A stretch of DNA of 64,000 nucleotides from Synergistaceae bacterium (GTDB taxonomy: Bacteria > Synergistota > Synergistia > Synergistales > Aminobacteriaceae): assembly GCA_017470485.1 (NCBI GenBank), contig JAFUYQ010000030.1, positions 1-64,000 of the forward strand. The letters run 5' to 3'. Below the pieces are notes generated by a model, which was not told the origin of the DNA, ran no database searches, and saw only the letters and a program-made list of their open reading frames with translations. The translations under genes and the position numbers were made by a program. Shown here piece after piece: positions 16,567-25,149 of the stretch. Numbering within the stretch: the first letter of the stretch is position 1; every line of letters starts with the position of its first letter.

Positions 16567-16650
16567 AATGTTTATGGAGAATTGCAATGACAATGTTTAT
16601 GGAGAATTGCAATGACAATGTTTATGGAGAATTGCAATGACAATGTTTAT
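16567..16650 (+). repeat. 25-bp direct tandem repeat, just over 3 copies
   Basis: The unit ATGTTTATGGAGAATTGCAA plus TGACA is repeated three times without mismatch and begins a fourth copy. Each unit carries a start codon and GGAG. A single unit-like sequence precedes the right end at 19541 (TGTTTATGGAGCATTGAAAT), so the repeat is a local expansion. Confidence 0.85.
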
Positions 16651-16654
16651 GTAT

Positions 16655-16732
16655 TACGAAACACGAAAATTACGAAAGGACGGAAGCGGTTGTGACGAAA
16701 ATCGACGAAAAAACCGCACTCTTATTAGATGA
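16655..16732. repeat. Solo right end of the IS110-like element family (RE-b), fused to an epimerase start
   Basis: ACGAAAATTACGAAAGGACG...GACGAAAATCGACGAAAAAACC...CTCTTATTAGATGA, nearly identical to RE-a and RE-c. Its last bases include the ATG of the following epimerase gene (16729). The element end and the gene start coincide. Confidence 0.6.
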
Positions 16733-17856
16733 ACACAATTCTCGTAACAGGCAGCCCCGGCTTTATCGGGGCGAACTTGGTCATAAAATTACTACAGACG
16801 CTAGAGTCAGGATTGATTGTGAGCTTGGACAATCTGAATGATTATTACGATCCGGAACTGAAGCTGTATCGACTCAATCGGATAGCTGAAGTTGCGAAGG
16901 AAGCGGCTGCAAAGTCCTCTCCAGTTAAACACATTTTCATCAAGGGCGATACTGCCGATAAAGACCTCATCAGCTCTTTATTCAAGCAGTACCGCTTTGA
17001 CATTGTGGTCAACATGGCCGCTCAAGCCGGAGTCAGATATTCAATAACAAATCCCGATGTGTACATGAATTCTAACATTATCGGCTTCTACAATATCTTA
17101 GAGGCTTGCCGACGCAGCTATGACTTCGTCGGAGCAGCAACTTCTGGTACTTCTGATGCTTCGGCTTGTTACGCTGGCGTTCAACACCTCGTCTATGCGT
17201 CCAGTTCCTCTGTTTATGGCAGGAATAAGAAAGTTCCATTTTCAACTGACGATAAGGTAGATAACCCAGTCTCCCTCTATGCCGCAACGAAGAAAAGCAA
17301 CGAGTTATTAGCTCACGCTTATGCGAAGCTCTACAATATCCCTTCAACCGGACTTCGTTTCTTCACTGTGTACGGCCCTGCCGGAAGACCGGACATGTTC
17401 TACTTCTCAGCAACTAACAAGCTGGTGGCTGGTGAGAAAATCCAGCTATTTAATTATGGCGACATGAAACGTGATTTTACCTACATTGATGATATCGTGG
17501 AAGGGATCATAAGAGTCATGGCTCGTCCGCCCAAGAAAGCCGTTGGAGAAGATGGCTTGCCAATCCCACCTTACGCTCTCTACAATATCGGAGGCGGTCA
17601 GCCGGAGAAGCTACTTGACTTTATCACTGTGTTACAGGAAGAACTGGTGAGAGCTACAATACTGCCCAAGAATTACGATTTCGAGAGGCATCGAGAGTTA
17701 GTCGGTATGCAGGCTGGAGATGTGCCGGTAACTTATGCAGACAGTGAACCGCTGGAAAGGGATTTTGGGTTCAAGCCGACCACAAGTATTAGAGATGGGC
17801 TGAGAAAGTTCTGTAATTGGTATGCGGAGTATTACATAACCCAGCACAATGACTGA
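16729..17856 (+). CDS. UDP-glucuronate 4-epimerase-like extended SDR
   Basis: 375 residues. The Rossmann motif [15 protein letters not shown] (the usual second Ala/Gly is Pro), [33 protein letters not shown], the SSSSVYG catalytic Ser region, [19 protein letters not shown] (Tyr-xxx-Lys) and [19 protein letters not shown] are characteristic of UDP-glucuronate epimerases (the NDYYD and GPxGRPDMA features). A low-complexity insert ([18 protein letters not shown], about residues 139-156) interrupts the usual EACR...[11 protein letters not shown] segment. With the next gene it forms a UDP-Glc to UDP-GlcA to UDP-GalA route for surface polysaccharide. The ATG lies at the very end of RE-b; there is no clear own Shine-Dalgarno. 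Confidence 0.85.
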   Translation: MNTILVTGSPGFIGANLVIKLLQTLESGLIVSLDNLNDYYDPELKLYRLNRIAEVAKEAAAKSSPVKHIFIKGDTADKDLISSLFKQYRFDIVVNMAAQAGVRYSITNPDVYMNSNIIGFYNILEACRRSYDFVGAATSGTSDASACYAGVQHLVYASSSSVYGRNKKVPFSTDDKVDNPVSLYAATKKSNELLAHAYAKLYNIPSTGLRFFTVYGPAGRPDMFYFSATNKLVAGEKIQLFNYGDMKRDFTYIDDIVEGIIRVMARPPKKAVGEDGLPIPPYALYNIGGGQPEKLLDFITVLQEELVRATILPKNYDFERHRELVGMQAGDVPVTYADSEPLERDFGFKPTTSIRDGLRKFCNWYAEYYITQHND

Positions 17857-17893
17857 GAAAACTAAGAAAGATGACAGGAAGGAAAAAATTAAT

Positions 17894-19144
17894 ATGGATA
17901 ATAAAAAACTAATAGCAGTTGCAGGAACAGGATACGTTGGATTGTCGCTGGCTGTATTGCTTTCTCAACACAATGATGTAACCGCTGTGGACATTGTTCC
18001 AGGGAAAGTTGATATGCTCAACAAATGGAAGAGTCCTATCAAAGACGAATACATTGAGAAATTCTTGGCCGAGCATGATGAGAGAAAACTCAGCCTCAAA
18101 GCAACCACAGACGGAGATTCAGCTTATGCCGATGCGGATTTCGTCATTGTGGCTGCGCCTACGAACTATGACCCCAAGCAGAATTTCTTTGATACGAGTG
18201 CGGTTGAGGCGGTGATAAACCAAGTACTCAGAGTCTCAGAACGAGCTGTGATTATCATCAAGAGTACCATTCCAGTCGGATTTACAGAGAAGATGCAGAA
18301 GCAATTTAACACAGATCGCATTCTGTTTTTCCCTGAATTTCTGAGGGAATCGAAAGCACTCTATGATAACCTCTATCCGAGCCGTATTATTGCTGGTGCA
18401 ACAGAATCTCGTAAACCCGATGCAGAAACCTTTGCAAATCTCCTCGTCGAAGCAGCAGAGAAAAGTAAGAATGATATCACCGTCCTTCAAATGGGAACAA
18501 CAGAAGCCGAAGCCGTTAAGCTCTTCGCCAATACCTATCTCGCCCTACGAGTCTCCTATTTCAACGAATTGGACACGTATGCAGAGCTGAAGGGCTTGAA
18601 CACAAAATCTATAATCGACGGCGTTTGCCTCGATCCCCGTATTGGCAGTCATTATAACAACCCATCATTTGGTTATGGGGGCTACTGCCTACCCAAAGAT
18701 ACGAAACAACTCCTGGCCAATTATCAGGATGTCCCCGAGGAACTGATCCGGGCAATTGTAGAATCAAACCGGACGAGAAAAGACTTCATCGCTGACAGAG
18801 TGCTTGAAAAGGCCGGATATTATACGTCAAATTCAATGTGGAATACCGAGAAAGAAAGACCGATAATAATAGGTATCTACCGCCTGACGATGAAGACTAA
18901 CAGCGATAATTTCCGGCAGAGCAGCGTTCAAGGAATAATGAAGAGGATCAAGGCTAAAGGAGCTATTGTTATTGTCTACGAACCAACATTGGAAGATGGA
19001 AGCACTTTCTTCGGAAGTCTGGTAGTGAATGACATTGAGAAGTTCAAGCGAGGCTCTGACGCTATCATCGCTAACAGGTATGACTCTATGCTTGATGACG
19101 TTGAAGATAAGGTTTACACAAGGGATTTGTTTAGAAGAGATTAG
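17894..19144 (+). CDS. ugd: UDP-glucose 6-dehydrogenase (Ugd-like)
   Basis: 416 residues from the ATG at 17894 (AGGAAGG upstream); an earlier ATG at 17849 overlaps the epimerase and adds a lysine-rich 15-residue head. [20 protein letters not shown] is the NAD-binding start, then [66 protein letters not shown] and the catalytic Cys in [14 protein letters not shown]. This is the UDP-glucose/GDP-mannose dehydrogenase family with Ugd-type motifs. It oxidises UDP-glucose to UDP-glucuronate, the substrate of the upstream epimerase. Confidence 0.92.
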   Translation: MDNKKLIAVAGTGYVGLSLAVLLSQHNDVTAVDIVPGKVDMLNKWKSPIKDEYIEKFLAEHDERKLSLKATTDGDSAYADADFVIVAAPTNYDPKQNFFDTSAVEAVINQVLRVSERAVIIIKSTIPVGFTEKMQKQFNTDRILFFPEFLRESKALYDNLYPSRIIAGATESRKPDAETFANLLVEAAEKSKNDITVLQMGTTEAEAVKLFANTYLALRVSYFNELDTYAELKGLNTKSIIDGVCLDPRIGSHYNNPSFGYGGYCLPKDTKQLLANYQDVPEELIRAIVESNRTRKDFIADRVLEKAGYYTSNSMWNTEKERPIIIGIYRLTMKTNSDNFRQSSVQGIMKRIKAKGAIVIVYEPTLEDGSTFFGSLVVNDIEKFKRGSDAIIANRYDSMLDDVEDKVYTRDLFRRD

Positions 19145-19156
19145 CGAAGTTATTCT

Positions 19157-19309
19157 ATGTCTGAGTATTTCGATGATGGTGAAGATAAATATCCAGAACT
19201 CATAATTGAAGTTATAGAGTATTGTAACATAAATAATAGAGGTAAGCGTCAAAGCTACGCATCTAGGAAGTACTTCCATATAATTTTGACCAATAGAAGC
19301 GGAGATTAG
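19157..19309 (+). CDS. Small hypothetical protein (50 aa)
   Basis: The frame starts 13 bases after the dehydrogenase stop: MSEYFDDGEDKYPELIIEVI and a basic C-terminal half (GKRQSYASRKYFHIILTN). No clear Shine-Dalgarno and no recognised family. It ends inside an inverted repeat TTTTGACC...GGTCAAAATTTTT (19283-19321) that looks like a rho-independent terminator with a long loop. It could be a real short gene or a remnant. Confidence 0.35.
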   Translation: MSEYFDDGEDKYPELIIEVIEYCNINNRGKRQSYASRKYFHIILTNRSGD

Positions 19310-19321
19310 GTCAAAATTTTT
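19283..19321 (+). terminator. Possible rho-independent terminator
   Basis: ATTTTGACC, a loop of 17 bases and GGTCAAAAT followed by TTTT. The stem is 8-9 bp and AT-rich. It would end the epimerase-dehydrogenase transcript. Confidence 0.5.
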
Positions 19322-19339
19322 AATTTCTGGAGGTACTTT

Positions 19340-19498
19340 ATGACACAAATACAAAGCAACGCAACATGGGAATACTGGAAAAGCATCTTCGAATTGGCGA
19401 ACAGAAACGGGGATTGGAAGAGTCCCACAATATTGTTGGCGATCGTTGTCGCTATCGCTTTACTCAGGATTAACTTCCGTTCCGAATTGCAAGGATAA
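19340..19498 (+). CDS. Small membrane peptide of the element remnants (52 aa)
   Basis: ATG preceded by CTGGAGG. Residues 1-28 are polar (MTQIQSNATWEYWKSIFELA); residues ~31-45 are strongly hydrophobic (PTILLAIVVAIALL), then RINFRSELQG. A degenerate copy (STILLALSVAIDLSRID) is found at about 16450-16510, also followed by the right-end repeat. A short protein with one transmembrane helix next to an HTH regulator in a mobile element could be a toxin-like or regulatory peptide; that is inference. Confidence 0.5.
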   Translation: MTQIQSNATWEYWKSIFELANRNGDWKSPTILLAIVVAIALLRINFRSELQG

Positions 19499-19540
19499 TC
19501 TAGATAATTGGAAAAATGTTTATGGAGCATTGAAATGACT

Positions 19541-19630
19541 GATATTATGTATTACTAAATACAGGAATTACGGCGAAAGGTGGGAAGCGGTAATGACGAA
19601 AATCGACGAAAAAAACGCACTCTTAGATGA
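19541..19630. repeat. Solo right end of the IS110-like element family (RE-c)
   Basis: Third copy of the repeat seen at 12984 and 16655: GGAATTACGGCGAAAGGTGG...TGACGAAAATCGACGAAAAA...CTCTTAGATGA. The short frame in it reads MTKIDEKNALLDEKRGSTEV and continues into flanking DNA. Confidence 0.6.
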
Positions 19631-20546
19631 AAAGCGTGGAAGCACAGAAGTGAGGAGCAACCAAATGGCACAAACATCTGTTGAAAAATTAATTAGATGA
19701 GGACAGATATCCTGTGGTAATGTTTCTTAATGGGCGAGGAAAAAGACTTCAGGAGTTGACAGTACCGAAAGAAGAGCAAGTATAAGAAAAAAGCGTGACA
19801 GTTTGATCCGTTACGCTGGCCTTATTTTTCCGTTTTACTGGCCCTAAAAGTGCGTGCAGATGGTCTTTTCGGCCTGAATTTTATACACTAACATTTTTCC
19901 ATAATTTAATTGGCGTGACAATATTTAATTGTTTTCACAATATACACCAAATAATATTTAATGGGGCTAACTCGTAATTCACTTTATATTGCTCCGGCAA
20001 TTAAATCTGAAAAGACGGAAATGTTCACGAGTATTCTCGGAAACTCACTGCATAAATTGTGTAACATGGTAAACTTCCGTAATTTTCGATAAATTCTTGT
20101 TACACTTCAATATAAATGTAAAATGAGCGTGGTAACTCGACCTAAAGAGGCCATGCTAACGCTTGGTGATATCATGATCACACTAAAGACAGTGGTTATC
20201 TGTATTTATCTGCCTATCTTAATCCAAGCATTAAGATGGATCAGAATCCCGGCCAGCATGGCGAAAAATAACAGCTTATCACCACTACGACACATTACGT
20301 CTTCAAAATACGCTTATTAATTCGTTCACATCAAGTTGCATAGCAATGACAGCAGAAAAGTTGATGCTGCTCATTATGTGGTATGGGATAAAAATCATCA
20401 AGAACGAAGTGTAGCCTATTGCAATATAGACTATCCTCGACATTGCAACATTGGAAGAACGGAAAATCCTATGGCTCTTACTGAAGTTAAAAACATAAGT
20501 GAGCCATAGGAAATAATCACATCATAAAAGAAGGAAGCGGAGCAAA
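19631..20546. other. 916 bp with no convincing gene
   Basis: An open stretch near 19706-19788 (DEDRYPVVMFLNGRGKRLQE, then LTVPKEEQV) reads like the tail of a lost gene. AT-rich sequence follows, with short stretches of TTTAATTG/CAATATTTAATTG. I see no promoter or RNA I would name, apart from the hairpin at 20467-20511. Confidence 0.4.
20467..20511. repeat. Inverted repeat (11-bp perfect arms)
   Basis: TCCTATGGCTC at 20467-20477 and GAGCCATAGGA at 20501-20511 with a 23-base loop. There is no T run after it on the plus strand, so it is a weak terminator candidate. It lies just upstream of the broken gene at 20547 and could be an operator or element end. Confidence 0.6.
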
Positions 20547-21294
20547 ATGTACAAGCACATTTCCAAACTAACCGAAAAAGACAAAGCGAAGTTCTTGGCT
20601 CGTTACAAGAACTCCGTCATGCGTGAACGTGGTACCCTCTGGGAAAACGAAGAACGTTCCACCCAGGAAGCCATTGACAATATTTTCGACCATAAATCCC
20701 CTTCCCAAAAGGCCCAAGCCGCCCGAGAGTATTTCCACAATCAGAAACCTTCCATCACCGATTATCTCCTGTGGAAGAAGCAGGACTCCGATGGAAAAGT
20801 TTATGTCCCATCCACCATGCCGAAGGAAATAAAAACGCCTACCACGATGCAGAAAATTCGCATGGTTACTTCTTTCTTCGAGAAGGCGATGGTGCCCGAT
20901 GAGATGCTCCCCGCTCCCCGATGAGGTTGACAATCTTGACGCGGCTATCATCAAAGCAACAAGAGCGATTAGGCAAAACCCACGCAACTTTTTGAACCAT
21001 CCCGACTTCAAGGCTCTAATGAGGCTTCTCAAGGAGAGACATGGCTCCCATGTCCTCTCGGTAGGCTTCCCACTGAGGGTTCTGAAGCCTGCTGCGCAGG
21101 AGAAACTGAAGGAGCTGCCCTTACCTGTGTAAATCAGAGGTGGCATTAAAGGCGGCATCGAAAATGGCTTTGCTCTCATTGATTGGTTTACCACTGATAA
21201 TCCCCAACTGCGTAAAAAGACTGCTGGTAAAAAGACTGCTGAGTTGATAACGGATTTTTTAGGAGCATTGGTGGAGGCTCTGAATTTTCAATAA
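20547..21294 (+). pseudogene. Hypothetical gene broken by a 7-bp tandem duplication and a nonsense codon
   Basis: GAAGGAAGCGGAG precedes the ATG. The frame reads MYKHISKLTEKDKAKFLARY and on to VPDEMLP, where GCTCCCC is present twice in tandem (about 20908-20921). Removing one copy joins directly to DEVDNLDAAIIKATRAIRQN in the downstream frame. That frame meets TAA after KLKELPLPV and then stays open for another 53 codons (GGIKGGIENGFALIDWFTTD to ALVEALNFQ). The restored protein would be about 195 residues, or about 248 with readthrough. Helical, charged, no family recognised. Confidence 0.6.
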
Positions 21295-21892
21295 CTTTGG
21301 TAAAAAAAATAGCTTTATGATCTGTCTGCTTCCCAAAAGCCAGAAACACAGAGATGATAAAACCGAACTATTTACCCAGCGGGAAGATAGCTAAAGGTTG
21401 GTCTGACATCAATAACATCAATAAACTGTGGAAACTGCGGCTACATATAGTTACCTATACCTACTCTTGTGGTGCGCCTAGAAGCCTCTCATTGCGATTT
21501 TATTTCTGTAAAGGTTAAATAATTAGCGGCTGTCTCTGGAGCGACTGTTTTTGCTGTAAAGGAATGTTCAGTCTGGTCGGACGCAGACTCTGTGAGTTAC
21601 ACACAGGGGTTTATAACTTGGCCTGATTAAGCGGCTGTTTATCCTGCACAAAGTTGTACACAGTGAGGGGAAATAAAGTAATCGCTAGACGAAGCGACCG
21701 AAGCTGCCGCACCATCAGTGAGAAGTCCCCAGAAAGAGACAGGGTAGGAGACCGTCATAGAAGCGAAATTTGGCTGGTCAGTTTTAACCCTTAGGTAGAT
21801 TAGCCCTCTTCAATAAAACACGCCCTGAGTACACTCTTGCGGCTTGTAGAGACTATATGTGGCTATAACACCTCATGATAAGCTGGTTTTGT

Positions 21893-21903
21893 GGGGGGGG
21901 GGG
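21893..21903 (+). repeat. poly-G tract (11 G), non-coding
   Basis: Eleven G in the leader of the AAA-ATPase gene. The homologous place in the second leader (about 24625) has no G run, so the tract arose or expanded here. Confidence 0.85.
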
Positions 21904-22329
21904 TAATTCTGCACAAAGTTGTAATTTATAAACCGTCAAGCGGGCGGCGGACGTAATATCCCGACAATTCCGAATGTTTAGACAATTTCATAGTCGGCCA
22001 TGTTCCGCGGTATCTCGCTCCGTATTTCCTTTCAAGCGATGTCGGTAAATCGATACCTATTCATTAAACACACTAAATTTTAGAACTTTAACTCCTTTGG
22101 TGCTGGGCGAAGCCCGTGTGGTTAAACCTAGACGTTATTTAGACACGGGGCTAATGAAAGATAATAAGTTCGGCGAGTGCCCCCTCACCCTCACCACCCA
22201 CACACAAAATATATACACTCACCAAATAATGTCCCTTCCCCCATTCCCCAATATTAGCGCAAAGCCAAAAGCTTTATCATCTCTTACAACTCTCTTAATC
22301 CTTTTTCAGGCAAATACTGCCTTATCGTC

Positions 22330-22382
22330 TTTTTAGTACTGATACTCTCCTGATACGTTCTCGCATTATCATGTTATAATTT
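22330..22382 (+). promoter_or_regulatory. Probable promoter region of first AAA-ATPase gene
   Basis: CTGATACTCTCCTGATACGT followed after about 16 bases by GTTATAATT. The same arrangement is found before the second AAA-ATPase gene (about 25048-25085), which supports a functional site. TATAAT fits a sigma-70 -10 element; no perfect -35 is seen. Confidence 0.45.
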
Positions 22383-22509
22383 TCTGTTATAGATATTTTG
22401 ATTTGAATTGTGTGTAGGAACAATCGCTAATAATAATCGAAGCCGAAACTAAAATTGGAACTAAGGCAACTAAACATAGATATTGAAAATTGAAGGGAGA
22501 GGATCAGCA

Positions 22510-24177
22510 ATGCCAGTAACGTCCGCAAAATTAAAACAGCCGCCAGAGCAGTCGCCAGTACCACCAGTATCACGTAAACTGCCAATAGGAATACAAGATT
22601 TTCCTAGTTTGAAAAAGGATAACTATCTTTATGTGGATAAAACTGAATATATTTATAATTTAATTAACACAGGAAAATATTATTTTCTCAGCCGCCCAAG
22701 GCGATTCGGTAAGAGTCTGCTCACTTCTACTATGGCGGCTTACTGGGAAGGGAGAAAAGAGCTGTTTAAGGGGCTGAAGATTGAGGCTCATTTAACGGAT
22801 GTACAGGCTTGGCCTCCACATCCAGTCTTCTATTTTGATTTTAACGGCGAAACTTATCATGAAGCTTCAACAGCTTTGGAAAGTTCTTTAAATGAACATT
22901 TAACTGCATGGGAAAAGCAATATAATGTACAAAAAGCTATAACTCAGATTGAAGATAAAGAGGGAATAAGCGAATTAGGTTTAAGATTTCGTTATGTTGT
23001 CTTAGAAGCCTACAGACAAACAGGGAAGCGTGCGGTTATTCTCGTTGACGAATACGATAAACCTTTACTCGAAGTTATGGATAAACCAGAATTTGAAGAA
23101 CGCAATCGATACATATTCAAGGGATTTTTTAGCTCGTTGAAAAAACTCGATAAGTACATAAAGTTTGTGTTCATCACAGGTGTTACGAAGTTCGAGAAGG
23201 TCAGCATCTTCAGCGATTTGAATCAACTGCGCGATATATCCTTCAGTAAGGAATATGCGGGTATTTGCGGGATTACAGAACAGGAGATGCGTGAATATTT
23301 CCTACCAGAAATTCTGGCTGTGGCCGAGGAACAATGTCTATCAACAGAAGAATGCTTCACTCAGTTAAAACAAAAATATGACGGCTATCATTTTTACCAG
23401 AATGGTGTAGGTGTTTATAATCCATTTAGCCTTCTAAATGCTTTTGCAGATAAGGCGTTTGGCTCATACTGGTTTTCAACAGGCACACCTACGTTCCTTG
23501 TGAATAGAATAACTAATACAGATTTTGATGTTAAGAAACTGACAGATAGTTCTCTCTATGCTGATGAGCAAACCCTCTCAGACTATAGAGCAGATAATCC
23601 TGATCTTGTTCCGCTTCTTTATCAGACCGGTTACTTAACTATTGTAGGTTTTGATTCTTCGTCAGGAGAGTACACACTGTCATTTCCGAATAACGAAGTT
23701 AAATACGGCTTTCTCAAAAGTCTCATAAAGGGATACTCGCCAAAATACGGCTCAAGTTCAGGGAAGAATGTGTTCGCGCTTAAAAGACATGCCGAGACCG
23801 GCAATCTTGATGGCATCAAAGATGTTTTGACAGCTCTTTTCTCAAGTATGCCATATTCGACAACTAAGAAGAAAGATCCTGTTGAGCATTACTTCCAGTC
23901 GATGTTCTTTCTGATATTCACATTATTGGGAGAACTTATAGAGTGTGAAATACATTCGGCTAACGGAAGGGCTGATTGTATTCTTACAACCAAAAAGTTC
24001 ATATATCTCTTTGAGTTCAAAATAAATGGGAGGGCTGAAGAAGCATTAAAGCAGATTGATGAGAAGGGGTATGCGCTGCCGTTTGCGGCAGAATATGAAA
24101 GGAAGCTGTATAAAATCGGCGTTGTATTCGATTCTAAGAAGAGAACGCTGAAAGACTGGAAAGTTGCAGAGGGATAA
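22510..24177 (+). CDS. AAA-ATPase-like / PD-(D/E)XK nuclease-like protein
   Basis: 555 residues from the ATG at 22510 (GGGAGAGG upstream). The N-terminal AAA-ATPase_like domain starts LPIGIQDFPSLKKDNYLYVD and KTEYIYNLI, with Walker A in SRPRRFGKSLL and Walker B in RAVILVDEYDKPL. The C-terminal PDDEXK_9-type domain shows ECEIHSANGRADCILTT and YLFEFKIN, giving the Asp and Glu-x-Lys of the nuclease fold, and ends IGVVFDSKKRTLKDW. These proteins are abundant, multicopy and patchy in gut anaerobes; a defence or mobile-element function is often suspected but not established. A second, diverged member follows at 25150. Confidence 0.85.
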   Translation: MPVTSAKLKQPPEQSPVPPVSRKLPIGIQDFPSLKKDNYLYVDKTEYIYNLINTGKYYFLSRPRRFGKSLLTSTMAAYWEGRKELFKGLKIEAHLTDVQAWPPHPVFYFDFNGETYHEASTALESSLNEHLTAWEKQYNVQKAITQIEDKEGISELGLRFRYVVLEAYRQTGKRAVILVDEYDKPLLEVMDKPEFEERNRYIFKGFFSSLKKLDKYIKFVFITGVTKFEKVSIFSDLNQLRDISFSKEYAGICGITEQEMREYFLPEILAVAEEQCLSTEECFTQLKQKYDGYHFYQNGVGVYNPFSLLNAFADKAFGSYWFSTGTPTFLVNRITNTDFDVKKLTDSSLYADEQTLSDYRADNPDLVPLLYQTGYLTIVGFDSSSGEYTLSFPNNEVKYGFLKSLIKGYSPKYGSSSGKNVFALKRHAETGNLDGIKDVLTALFSSMPYSTTKKKDPVEHYFQSMFFLIFTLLGELIECEIHSANGRADCILTTKKFIYLFEFKINGRAEEALKQIDEKGYALPFAAEYERKLYKIGVVFDSKKRTLKDWKVAEG

Positions 24178-25149
24178 TAGAAGATACAGGTGTAACGGCC
24201 TATTGACCTTCTTCTATTCGTGCGCCAAAATTAAGAAGTGACACGAAGGAACATGAAGGGAGCGGCATTTACGCCTTCATGATGTGCGGCTGGAAGAAAT
24301 TTCTATTTCGCCTCGATTTCAAACTGCACCAAAATGCGGCAAAATAGAAAATAATTGCGAACTATCACAGTGTCCTAACAATATATCATGTTTCTATATT
24401 TCTTTTTAATGGCCGATACATGGCCGGTATAGGTATAGGAAGGACAAGAATAAGGCTACGGAGAGGACTTTAACTCGACTGTCATAAAAGCGAAATAGGG
24501 CCGGTCAGAATAAAGGCTTGGTGTAATTAGCCCTTTTCGGAATTAAATTCTTTTCTTGGTACATTCTTGCGGCTTGCGGAGGCGTGCAGAGGCTTGTGGC
24601 TATAAATCGGACTATAAAGCTGGATTTTAAGTTCCTCCCTCCTGCACACAGTGAAAGCAATATCGCATCTTTCTCAACGATCCGCGCAAATCCGCACGAG
24701 TCTGTGAAAATCATCAAGCGGTGGGGCGGGGCGTGGGCGCAGACGAATATCCCGACAATCCCGAATGTTCGGGCGATTTAAGGGACGGAGGCAATGGAGG
24801 CAATGGGGCGATGCTTTGGAAGCTCGCCAGTTTATTTCCCGTCACGCTTCGTTCTCTCAATAGCGTTTCATTCATGTACACAGTTTGACCTGTACTGCTT
24901 TGAGAGGTTATGGCCGAAGACCCCTCACTGTGTGTGGCTAACCAAGAAGAGCATTCATGCTCATTCCCTAACGAGGCTTTGAAAGCCTAATACGCTTGCG
25001 ACGTACCGCGCCGAAATAACCGCTCAAACACTTCCTAATATTAATTCGATACTCTCCTGATACGATTCTGCCTGTTATAATTCACTATGGGTATATAATT
25101 CACTATAGGTGTTGGTGTGCAAGGAGGACACGAAGGGAGCGCGTTGAAA
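24178..25149. other. Leader of the second AAA-ATPase gene, homologous to the first leader
   Basis: No gene supported. It contains the second copy of the conserved non-coding segment described at 21295-22509, the shared GATACTCTCCTGATACG (about 25049) and two tandem-like TATAATTCACTAT(A/G)GG blocks (25075-25107) that may be a -10 region or operator. The coding start is followed by GAAGGGAG at 25133. Confidence 0.5.

Larger units (their letters stand above)
21295..22509. other. Long non-coding leader of the first AAA-ATPase gene, partly duplicated at 24390-25149
   Basis: No supported gene. The stretch 21735-22000 aligns with 24470-24790: GTCATA(G/A)AAGCGAAAT, GGTCAG, ATTAGCCC, TTCTTGCGGCTTG, TATCCCGACAAT(T/C)CCGAATGTT. 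Near the gene, GATACTCTCCTGATACG and a following TTATAATT are shared with 25050-25090 and may be the promoter. Two short blocks TGCACAAAGTTGTA occur at about 21645 and 21910. A run of 11 G lies at 21893. Confidence 0.55.

Noticed and set aside
16567..16650. CRISPR array
   Set aside because: Three directly adjoining identical 25-bp units without spacers; no cas genes in the window.
20123..20320. 65-residue ORF with a hydrophobic middle
   Set aside because: No RBS and no resemblance to known proteins; the surrounding sequence is AT-rich non-coding DNA.
22097..22336. 79-residue ORF in the leader of the first AAA-ATPase gene
   Set aside because: No Shine-Dalgarno, atypical composition, not conserved in the homologous second leader.
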